Source: Brasenia schreberi (taxonomy: Eukaryota > Streptophyta > Magnoliopsida > Nymphaeales > Cabombaceae). From it: a stretch of DNA of 64,000 nucleotides. The stretch lies in NCBI GenBank assembly GCA_036023115.1, contig JAYKKT010000073.1, positions 12,959,001-13,023,000 of the forward strand, read 5' to 3'. The translations under genes were made by a program, and so were the position numbers. Below the pieces are notes generated by a model. It was given only the letters and a program-made list of their open reading frames with translations. It ran no database searches and had not been told where the DNA came from. This document shows, in pieces, positions 22,301 through 32,500 of this stretch; the stretch's first letter is position 1, and each line of letters begins with the position of its first letter.

Positions 22301-23432
22301 GACATGTTCAGACCAGAAGCTGCAGTTCCAAACTGCTGGTTCCGAGTTGCCCGAAACCCAGAACCAGACTGAACTGTCACACGACGGTTCCAGTTCCAGT
22401 TCCAAACTGCTGGTTAATTTTTTTGTTTTGAACCAGACTGAACTGCCCGAAACCCCCTTGAGCTATCATTAAACTCGTGATAATAGTGTTGAAAAAAATA
22501 CATAAACTTTAGTAAGCAGTGATTTGGAATTGTCGGTGCTGGTTCCGATTTCTAAACATCATAAACCATAACCGAACCGAGAAGTCTCCGATTTCAGGAC
22601 CGGTTCGGCCGGTTCTGGTTTGAACCGCTGAGCCGGTTCCAAACCGAAATGTCTACTTACATCGTTACTCACGGCCATCCAGACGCAAGTTTTTTGTCAT
22701 TTTTAGTTCCATCTTTAAAAGGAGGGAAGGTAGAATTTCCAGGATGGTCGGATTATCGGCCGGTGATGCAGGTATGGCCTCCTCATATCGGCCTCATCAA
22801 TCATATTACAAGCAATAGCTAGCTATCAATAAGTGATGAATTAAGTAAATTATCTTCTTCTTTTTCAGAAACGAGTACCTTGTGCTGAGCATAGTGAAGG
22901 CAAGATTTTGTTGAACCAATCAAGCTGAACACCCAGAGAATAATTTGTCCAGAGTCCCGCGCTGATCTCCAGAAAGAATGAGGAATTCAGTGCCGTAGCT
23001 CCAGCAACTGCGAAATTCAATCCTTGTGGATACGTTTCTTGTACTGCCAGAGATTGTGGCAAGAAGGGAAGCCCGTAGGCCTCGGCTGCCGGAAAAATGA
23101 TCGGGAATCGATAAATATCCACTTAAGGACGTTATAATTTCGACCAAAGAAGAAAATCTTACGTCACACTATCACTTCGCAAACCACCATCTGTAGTAGA
23201 AAATTTATTAGGTTAAGGTGAAGAACCTACACCTCTTACTATGGAATCAAGAAAATCTGGATGTGCCTATGCTATGCTTAACATTACAGCGATTCAATAC
23301 AGTTCGTTTTAAACGTTTTGTGTTGTCACTAAAATGCTCTTCCATTGACTTGATTATCACTTTGCTAACGAATGAACTTATAAAAGTGAATTATCCTTTA
23401 GTTTTATGAGATACTATCAAATATATATATAT

Positions 23433-23506
<74 letters not shown>

Positions 23507-23507
23507 C

Positions 23508-23554
<47 letters not shown>

Positions 23555-24301
23555 TATATACATATACATATATATATATACACACGGATGCATATTATAT
23601 ATATAGAGAGAGAGAAATGATAGGGTTCTCTACCCAAAGTACTACCATCTCATCGTTCTTCATGAACAATTTGAGATGTGTAAAAGCACCTTTCTTGTTA
23701 TATGATGGGACCTCTACTTGTGATAAGGATGGCATTATCAAGAGTAATCGAATGGTTATGGTCTAGTGAGTATATGATATATATATATATACGCACAAAC
23801 ACATGCAGGTATGTATATACATGCTCGATTACCCTTTGAGAAAAGAGAACCCGAATACCCACCTCATTGAGGTTCAGGTCAAGGCCGTGTATAAGTAGTG
23901 TATACTCGTCTTGGACCCACTCCATTTAGCTATTCGCCCTACTCTAAAAGAATTTCTAGATCCCCCATTGAACCGAAAGATTATGGGGTGAAGGACGCCA
24001 TGTTTATAATGATAACGAAAGCAGGAAGGAATGATCTACCTATGAAATCAATGATCAAGCGTCCATCAGAACATCGTCCAGTTGGATGGTGGAAAAAGGT
24101 TTCTCCATAAGGGAGATGACCGATGAAAGGGTAGTTAGGAGCCCCAGAAATCAAGTAGTTTCCAGTATCAGCAAGTGAGTCGCCAAAGCTGAAGATGGAT
24201 GTGTAGCAATTGGATTCTGAATTAACTAATGAAAGGAAGCAAGAGGCCCAACAAGAAAGAAGAAGGAGCATGATAGAATGAAAATCAAAAGAGAAAGCCA
24301 T
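19331..24301 (-). CDS. GDSL esterase/lipase
   Basis: Plant SGNH/GDSL hydrolases are secreted or ER-directed esterases of varied substrates; this subgroup resembles At1g28590-type and sinapine-esterase-like proteins. Five exons, all with GT/AG sites and consistent phase: 24301-24040, 23085-22879, 21909-21758, 21240-20964 and 19563-19331. They sum to 1131 nt, or 376 aa, the usual family length. The ATG at 24301 was chosen because it starts a hydrophobic signal peptide (residues 1-29) just ahead of block I. Catalytic Ser42 is in [12 protein letters not shown], block II has FAVAGATAL, block [12 protein letters not shown], and Asp341 and His344 are in NWDGIHLTE. No lesion was seen. Intron 1 holds a long AT microsatellite, intron 2 a hAT-type element and intron 4 RTE LINE fragments. 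The substrate cannot be predicted. Confidence 0.95.
19633..19907 (+). mobile_element. RTE LINE 3' fragment in GDSL intron 4
   Basis: It shares phrases with the longer LINE at 47.3-50.2 kb, such as ATGAAGATG, AAAGAATGATCTAG(T)TTATGTTGAGTTAAC and CAAAGAATCCATATAG. It ends in TTGTTGTTGTTGTT, the simple tail typical of plant RTE elements. It is 5' truncated and on the opposite strand to the host gene. Confidence 0.65.
19948..20615 (+). mobile_element. RTE LINE fragment (RT C-terminal region) in GDSL intron 4
   Basis: From the TTTAGG..TCAATTTTTCAAAGTG phrase shared with 27060 and 49260, through AAATATTATAGAGCAATAATTAGACC, into a 69-codon open frame at 20261-20470. That frame ends [16 protein letters not shown], the RTE-type C-terminal motif 'RLRWFGHV.RR'. 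It lies just downstream of another RTE tail, so two separate insertions or one rearranged copy are possible. Confidence 0.7.
22035..22667. mobile_element. non-autonomous hAT-type element with 8-bp target duplication
   Basis: A 633-bp block beginning TAGACATGTCCGGTTTAG, with a right side reading (reverse) TAGACATTTCGGTTTGGAACC near its end. It is flanked by exact copies of CTCACGGC at 22027-22034 and 22668-22675. The 8-bp duplication is the hAT signature. The interior is packed with GGTTC/GAACC words in both orientations and encodes nothing. It sits wholly inside intron 2 of the GDSL gene (22878-21910). The right terminus carries about 12 nt beyond the best inverted match. Confidence 0.75.
23420..23582. 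repeat. AT-dinucleotide microsatellite in GDSL intron 1
   Basis: About 160 bases of TA repeats with interspersed TACATA units. It lies between exons 1 and 2 of the GDSL gene and gives rise to long Ile-Tyr pseudo-frames. Confidence 0.9.
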
Positions 24302-24357
24302 CACAATATTGAATTGAGAGTCCACGTACTATGCATTGAAAGAGTAAGTGGCCGGTG

Positions 24358-24365
24358 CTTATAAA
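24358..24365 (-). promoter_or_regulatory. TATA box of the GDSL gene
   Basis: TTTATAAG on the - strand lies 57 nt before the ATG at 24301, the right distance for a plant TATA box with a short leader. Inferred from position and consensus. Confidence 0.5.
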
Positions 24366-24412
24366 CGAAGACTCTGTATACCGGGGGAGGAGAGAGGGGG
24401 TGAGGGTGTTGA

Positions 24413-24682
24413 TGGGTGACCTACAAGAAAGAGTGAACACGCATAAGGGAGCGGTGTCCGTGGGTGACCCTAAAAAAAGTACATGCATTTAATATATTGG
24501 TGGGTGCCCTACCAGAAAGAGTAGGTCTGTAGAAACACGTACGAGCGGGAGAGAGCTGTGTTGGTGGGTGACCTTACAGGAAAGAGTACATACATGTGAC
24601 CTACAAGAGTACAGAAGCAGACACAGGCACACGCATGAGAAAGCGGGAGAGGGGGTGTTGATGGGTGACCCTAAAAAAGAGT
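24413..24682. repeat. five-copy promoter motif upstream of the GDSL gene
   Basis: Imperfect copies of TGGGTGACCCTACAAGAAAGAGT lie, with start positions, at 24413, 24461, 24501, 24564 and 24662 on the + strand. They begin about 50 bp above the GDSL TATA box. The motif contains TGACC, close to a W-box core (TTGAC) or a TGAC-type element, but this is suggestion only. Confidence 0.6.
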
Positions 24683-24724
24683 TGCGCGCGCGCACACACA
24701 CACACATATATATATATATAAAGG

Positions 24725-24841
24725 GGGAGAGAATATCACTCTTACGCTATTGACCAGGCTGCGTGCGAATAAGGATACGGGGCCCATTACATTTGTTGCA
24801 GTGGGGCTCGCTGCCAAAGTTAAGCGCAGCTTGCTTAATTG

Positions 24842-24878
<37 letters not shown>

Positions 24879-26190
24879 TTTAGATGACATGCGTATAATA
24901 AAAATTTATATTTTTTAAAACATTTTAAATTAAATTCATGTCGTTCAAAAGTAATGTATGGATATTAGTGGGTGTTAGTGTAGATAGGATTCAGTTTTAA
25001 TAGTTTTAATATGTATAGTGGGAGAGAGAATATTAGACCTTGCAACTTTTTTCATCTTTTTCTTCGGGTACATGAATATAATAGGTGTGGTTGATTGTTT
25101 TAAACTTTTTATAACTTTTTAAATAATGTGTTTATCATAAAAAATATAAGATAAAAGTATAGATGTTTCAACATTTACGGATGCTTATATATAATATTGT
25201 AGTTGTTACTCTATGACTAACAACTGGCAACTTGATTTGATTGACGAATCTAGACGACAATAACAATTTTAGACAAACTATCCAAGAACACGGACTCATG
25301 TTTCAACCTTTCTTGAGGAGATTTTGTTTTTGGTTTTTTGGCCGATCTACATTAAGGTGAGGCAAGGTGCCACCCACACCCAAGTAATGAAAAATAAAAA
25401 GGGGCAAGTCACAAGAATCCTTTTCCATTCCTTTTGAATGATCCCACCCAAGAGTGTACAGGCTCTGCTCATGGTGCCCGGAGAGGCGTCACATTGGTAT
25501 CGTTCCGGTTTGAATACTCTAGTTGAAGAAATTCCTTCTGTCTTCTTCTATGTCCTTAATTTGTATGTGCCCTTTGTTTAGTATGTTTCAATCATAATAT
25601 TATCATATTATGATCAAGAGACTTGTCATTAATCAAGTTCCACAAAGAGCCATGAGTCTTATGGCTAGTGGGTGGACACAAAAATTTCCTTCAAATTGAA
25701 CGTCACATGTTCGATACATCCGGTATGTGTTCACCTAATGGTCCAGCTTGAATGGTCTAGCTTGGCTATCAAAATTGAATACTTATCGATCAAGTTCAAT
25801 GCATTCCAATGGCAGTATGTGGAAGAAAATGGAGATGAGGTTAGTAAACGATTGAGCAGAGCTCAAATTGCCCAAGATCTAATCATGTCTCTACCAGGTA
25901 AAACAGTGGCCTATCTACACTAAAGCGAGGTCCGATGTCCTTTCAGCCAATTTTTAGAATTAAAGATGCATCTGTTCGGCCCACATTACAGCCCCTAAAG
26001 TTGAGCCGTTTATGTATCTGTTCGGCCTTTCCTAAACGATTTTAAGACTATTGCCCAATAAACTGTTTCTTTGGTAGCCACAGTCCTCAAACCTCAAGGA
26101 AAAAGTGTAGATACATGATCAACTCAATGCTGTCAAACTGCACCTTTATTTCCCCAACCAAACCTTGAAGTAATAATTATTTAACACAAG
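24725..26190. other. non-coding
   Basis: AT-rich DNA with a short AT tract at about 24847-24874. Fragments of the CAGTGGCC(G/T)ATCTACA repeat occur near 25343 and 25908. No gene, RNA or complete element was recognised. Confidence 0.5.
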
Positions 26191-26268
26191 CTAACTTCCA
26201 ATCTTGTACACTTCTATAAAATGCGTTGTTTTGATGCTTATTAAATTACTTCCCCAACCATACCTTCA

Positions 26269-26315
<47 letters not shown>

Positions 26316-26412
26316 AAAAAAACACGAACACAACCTAACTTCCAATCTTGTACACTTCTATAAAATGCGTTGTTTTGATGCTTATTAAATTACTTCCCCA
26401 ACCATACCTTCA

Positions 26413-26479
<67 letters not shown>

Positions 26480-26498
26480 AAAAAAACACGAACACAAC
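26191..26498. repeat. perfect tandem duplication around a (CT)n tract
   Basis: Unit 1 (26191-26334) and unit 2 (26335-26498) both start CTAACTTCCAATCTTG, run through an identical 82-base flank, a CT tract, and end in identical AAAAAAAACACGAACACAAC. The only difference seen is the CT tract length: about 41 nt at 26273-26313 against about 61 nt at 26417-26477. Confidence 0.9.
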
Positions 26499-26879
26499 CT
26501 TTTAACAAATGCAACCCCGCCCAAATGGTACAGGATGATGATGGCGTCTGGTGTCTCTTGTCTGGCCAAGCCTCCTCATTTCCTTTTCTTTTTCCTCTAC
26601 TAAGCCTCATTAGGTACCAACTCCTCCCTCACATCCTTTTCCTCTTGAAAAATCCTTCCCTCCTTTCTCTCCACTCTCGGTTCCTTCTGGAACTTCTCTT
26701 TCATTCACTGGCCTCCTCTTCATCGGGTGAGACATAAGTCAAGTTTGAAATCTGAAAAATTCTTCGATCCAGAAAAATATGAAGCAGAAGTGTATCTCAT
26801 TCCAAAAAAAATCATGGGTCTGAAACACTGCTGGCAATAACACTACCAATAAAAATAACAATAATAATGATGTATAATA

Positions 26880-27655
26880 GCTATATCAAGAAAAACGTTA
26901 ATAAGAAATTGGATCTATATGAGAAAATTGTTAGAAAGTAAAGGCTTCCGACTTGGTAGAACAAAGACAGAATATATGGAATGTATCATTTTGATACTTT
27001 AGAGTATATAAAATTTAATATTGGTAGAAGTTGCATCCCTCAGAAGAAAAGTTTTAAATACTTAGGGTAAATTTTTCAAAGTGATGAAAAATTGATGGAG
27101 ATGTTATCCATAGAATTAATTCCATTTGGTTAAAATAGAGGGAGACATCATGTATTCTATATGATAAAAAGATATATTGAAGTTTAAAGGTAAATATTAT
27201 AGAGCAACAATTAGATATGTTATGTTTTATGGTTTCGAGTGTTGGCTAGTTACGTATGAACATGTAAAAAAGATGTTTGTAGCATAAATGAAGATGTTGA
27301 GATGGATGAGCGGTCAGTCACACAAGGAAAGACCGTACATAATGAGGTTATTAGAAACAAATTATGAGTAACACCAATAAAAGATAAAATGAGAGAAAAT
27401 CATTTAAGATTATTTGTACATATAGAAAGACCATCCAAGAACTCTCCCATAAAAAGATATATGAAAAACTAAATTGTTAAAATGTTAATAGAAGAAGAGG
27501 ATGATCACAAAAGTGTTGAAAAGAAATAATAAAGAATGATCTAGTTTATATTGAGTTAACTGTGAACATGACACATGATAGGACCTTGTGAAAACAAAAA
27601 ATCCATATAGCCAACCCTAACTAGTATGGAAAAAAGCTTAGTAGTAGTTATTGTA
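26880..27655 (+). mobile_element. RTE LINE 3' fragment
   Basis: It begins around the GGCTTCCGACTTGGTAGAACAAAG phrase that in the 47.3-50.2 kb LINE follows the RT catalytic motif. It continues through TTTTCAAAGTGATGAAAAAT, ATTATAGAGCAACAATTAGA and GAGTGTTGGCTAGTTA to the 3' terminal AAAAAAGCTTAGTAGTAG. Many stops. It is 5' truncated after the RT core. Confidence 0.7.
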
Positions 27656-29089
27656 ATAACTATGTCTAAGGTTTACTTCACACAATCTCAAGACTACAAG
27701 TCTGATAAAGTTATGCTTTTATCTAGAGGAAAGTCGTTGCTGGCAGGCCCCTAGAGGATGCACTTTCGGGAAGGCAGGACCCCCTCTTACAGAGCCACCC
27801 GATTTAGCAACTTAAACAACTTACGCCATTTCGAGGAGTAATACGGTGGCTAATTTTGTGCCACCAGCCCCCATAGGACATGAGGTCCAAGCGTTTCGAA
27901 ATTGATTGAGCATGAAGCATTTGTTGGTGGCTTTTTCATGTTTGCCGTCATCTGCCAAGGCCCAACGTACGTTAGGCAGGCGGTAGAAACTACTAAACCG
28001 GCCAGCCCATGGGCGGGACAGCCACTAGTCAGTGAAATCCAGAGACGAATAAATTTGTTTAAACTCAGAAGAAAACGGTGTATGTGTTGGACTGCGGTAT
28101 AGAGAGGGTGGGTGTGTCATAGTTTTGTCACATGTGACGTACCACTTCCCACTACCGCCACTAACACCCATATGGCTGCTACCATGCAATAGCTTGCACC
28201 TTTAACGCTGCCACCTATCACTATTATTTATTGCTACAGATCATCACGAGCCAGGGTTGGCTTGTAAGTGAGGCCATTAAGGAACTCCATTTCAAACCCA
28301 AATTTTTAAGTTCGTTATAATATTAATTCTGTAGAGTAGAAAAGGCTCCATGTATTGCTCTACCTGCCTAGATCTTGCCTAACCCGAGTTTATCGATTAA
28401 AAGGACTCCTCTCTCTAGTACTTGGATATCCAATGTGAGCATTTCTTAAGACAATGGACAATGGTTTAGTTGGACAGCTTGGGGTGCGGCTGCATACCCT
28501 AAACTACTTTAGACACGCCATGCAACCCAACAGCCACAGGATTCGAAAGGTTCACCCGAAATTGACATGGAAAAAACTTGGGTCATGTTCAGGTTGACTT
28601 GTCTTTTATATTTGACATAAATATGATTGGAAGCATGAAACTGCCCCAGCAATCAACGAAGAGGCTAGGATTGAACAACACTGGCACCAATTGTATCAGG
28701 ATTTGATTTCACGTCACTGATGTACATCAATCCAATACTGGGTAGTTGCTCGGTTCATGGTCTCACCTCCAATTATCATACTCAACCTGCAAATATACCT
28801 GTTATCCAACCTGACTTCCATGCCTGATTTGACGACGAAGGGATCCCAACCTTGTACATGATCTTTTCTTATATCCTTCGTGAAGGTTTCCCTCTCGCAC
28901 CCCTAGTCATTTACCTTTTTTGCATACACACACACACACAAAGACACGCAGAGGCATGCGTAGTATAGATGTTTCATAGGTGGAAGCAGACCTTAATGGA
29001 CAGCCAAAATAGCTGTAGCCCTAATTGCATAGTCTTAGAGAGATCTCATCATGATTGGCACTTCAACCATATATATGTATATATATATA

Positions 29090-29138
<49 letters not shown>

Positions 29139-29504
29139 ATATATGTATATATAATTGCATGGTCTTAAAGAGGTCTTTTATATATATATATATATATATA
29201 AGCCTGAAGTGCGCCTATAAATGCAATCCTGACCAACATAAGAATAAAGGAAATGCAAATACAATCTATACACAATCGTAGAATCGTCAAAAGATCAGCA
29301 AAATCATATTTGCGAGAATATAGTAATAGATTACAAAATCTTATAACCTCTAAAGGCAGTTACTGTGCTAATAAACATGGCATTTCGTAACAATTATGCG
29401 TAAGGAAATGAATAGTATACAGTGGGAAGGTTATATTATTTGTTACTTATTAAAGATCACAGAAGTCCCTCCAGCGTCACAAAAAAAGATGAGTATTTCA
29501 ACAA
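27656..29504. other. non-coding with TA/TG microsatellites
   Basis: No coding or RNA feature was recognised. A compound TA/TG tract occupies about 29069-29153 and a TA tract 29178-29200. The part just below 29505 should contain the 3' UTR of the V-ATPase subunit C gene. Confidence 0.5.
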
Positions 29505-32500
29505 TCACACAAAGTTAATCGTGAAAGAGACGTACGGATGTGCATCGGCTTCAGCTCCTATGCCAGCCAACGAGACTTCATCCTCAGATTTCCAGAAGGT
29601 GCTGGAATGTAAAACATTGGTTAGACAGCCATACAAACATGAAGCAGCATTAATATGCGCATGCACTGTTCTTTCCTCTGGCAATGTTTATGTAAATAAA
29701 AGCGAAGGAAATTTGGGTATCACGACAGCATCTGAGCCAGCAGCCCATCCAAATTATAGGTCACCCAATCAAAAAGGTCTTGATCTTATGGCATGGTTAA
29801 GAATCAAGATAATTAGACAAATCTACGACATAAATGAAAAACATTAAAGTCAAGTAAAATCAAGAATCTTACTTGTGTACATGTCCGCACAAGCTTTCCA
29901 GGATACTTCTCACCTTTTTTTCGCCTTTGACAGACGGAGCTAAAACCGCTGCCTGATTAAGAGACCAATATCTTGTAAATATCATCTCAATGTCATTGCT
30001 ATATATAAGAACAGCTCAAAGTAAGAAGCGTAATTTACCAAAAAGGATGGAGGCAAGCCGTATCTTAGGATGGTCTCTGCAAAAACACGAACAGCACAAA
30101 AGTGCATCCATGAACCGAAAACCTAAAGAGTAGACAGGCATTACAAGAAATACCGAATAGTTCAGTTAAACATCCTGGAGAAAAAAGAAGTGGGAAATCA
30201 ATTTAAGCTCCCATGACTTGAGCCAAAGAAGATTGGGAAAACAAAAGCTCAAGGACTAAACTTCAAAAGCATATACATGAACTTTGACAACGACCTCCAA
30301 GCTGGTAAATATTAAATTTCAATAAAATCTTACAAAATCCTTAGCAGCGAACATACAAAAAAACATTGTATCAAAAATATGTTTGGCATTATTACAACAT
30401 CATAATAATGCATCAAAACAACGTCACAGCTTTTAGTTACCACTGGAAAGTGCTACTATCTTACTGACATATTCGCTTTTGATTATCACCAAAAGTCAAA
30501 ACGTTCATGTCACTCTATCAACATATTTATTTTGTCAAAATATATTGTTGTTGTTGTATCAGCATCCATCTCTTAAGATGAATGGTTGAGATCTTCAAGG
30601 ATGGGAAAGCATATAAAATGGCAACTATATGAGAGTCACCATATATATTTAAAAGATTTTCCTAGAAAAGAAGCTTGCTTTCTTGAAAACTCACTTCATA
30701 AGGAAAAGCTTTCCACTGCCTAAACTTCAATGAAACCTCACTTCTCCCACGCTTCCTTTGATCTTCTTTTATGCTTGTCATGTATTTTCTTGTCTTCCTT
30801 ATGCATTATATGTGTATCTCATGTACTTTTATATGGTTATTGTCGTAAATGAGAAAATCTTGTATGCTTCAATTGCTTGAAGAGCCCTAGAATTTTAAAT
30901 ATTAAATTCAAATTCTACTGTTTCCACCTTACTATAATGTGTTTCCATGGGCTGGTAGGGGTTGGATTAATTGAGGAGAAGGTTAGGATGTGACCACTTC
31001 GATAACTGCTCCAGTGATAGTGAAACGCTAGAGTAAAACGATTCACATTATAAATTGATGTAGCATGGCCGAAAAGGCTAATATGAAAGACATCAAATTC
31101 ATTGTCAATGGTTCTGCTATGATGAGAACAGCGTTCAAACAGATACCAATCGGAGATTACAGTCATATCAGCCATTCTATATCGAGCATTTCCTTTCTTG
31201 TGGAAGTCCAAAAGTGGCGCTTCTTGTGAAAATTCTTAACCTAAGGTTCCTTTTACTTAGTCTTTAATATTACTCACATACATAGATACATAGACAAACA
31301 CATTATACATACATATATATGTATGTACGTATTATATATGTATGTGTGCATGAGAGAGACACATCGGTCCTTGCTCAATTAAATGGTTCTAAATGCCTTG
31401 TTCATTCTCCCACTTCAACCACCGGTTGATGCCTCCACCACCTACTACTCTACTAGCTAAAACCACCATCCACCAGTCTAAACCGCCATTGCCACCATCA
31501 AAATCACATAAAGAAAACTTAAATCCTTGTATATATAGGTGGTTTCGTAATTTTATTTTTACGTGATTTTGGTGGTGGTCGAAGCGGTTTTTATAGGTGG
31601 AGGGTGGATGTTGTCAGTGAAAGAGTAGCATAAGGTGGTAGGGGTGGTGGCTGATGGTTGAAGTAGCAAAACCATGCAAAATTTGAGGGATTAAACACTG
31701 TTTTTTAGTTGAGCTAGACCACAATCTCTCTCTATATATATACATAAATATTGTGTGTGTGAATATATATATATATATATATATATATGTGAAAAGGCTA
31801 ATATGCTTGTCATGTTATATATTTTTCGTATCCTTGAAAATCTCAACCATCCATCTCTTGATGGATGGTTGAGTTCAAAAGTAAAAAAGAAAAAGGTACA
31901 CATACTTTCTGCATTACACTTGATTCATATGGATACCTTTTGTTGTTGAACTCAACCATCCATCTCTTGAAGTGAATGATTGAGATTTTCAAGCATGGGC
32001 AAACATATAAAGTGTTAACCATATCATACTTGCCATATATAATTGTATATACATATATATATATATATATAATATTTCCGAACAAATGAAGCTTGCTTAA
32101 CTAAAAACTCACTTCATAAGGGAAAGCTTTCCAGTTTCCACTGCCTAAACTTCAATGAAACCTCACTCCTCCCACTCTTCCCTTAATCTTCTTTTATACT
32201 TGTCATGTCTTGTCTTCTTTATGCATTATATGTGCATCTCATGTGTACGATGCTCCACTATTAAGGTTATAATCTTTAAATTTTCATATCACCAATGTAG
32301 CTGAAATAGTATGCTTCAATTGCTTAAAGAACCATCAAATTCTATTCTCTACTTTACTGTAATGTATGTTTCCATGGGCTGGTAGGGGTTGCATTAGTTG
32401 ATGAGAAGGTTAGGATGTGAGCGATTTGATAACTGCTTGAGAAGCAGTAGTGGAAAACTCTTCGCTATAAGCTGATGTAACATGGTCGAATAGGTCACCT

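Noticed and set aside
23391..23637. Tyr-Ile-rich frames in GDSL intron 1
   Set aside because: Products of the AT microsatellite.
24302..24325. Start of the GDSL protein at 24325
   Set aside because: The codon there is GTG; the first ATG in frame is at 24301 and begins the signal peptide.
26348..26737. 129-codon + strand frame with a Leu-Ser repeat
   Set aside because: Created by the CT tract of the tandem duplication; no other support.
29422..29847. 141-codon + strand frame
   Set aside because: It overlaps the last exon and last intron of the V-ATPase subunit C gene on the opposite strand; no domain.
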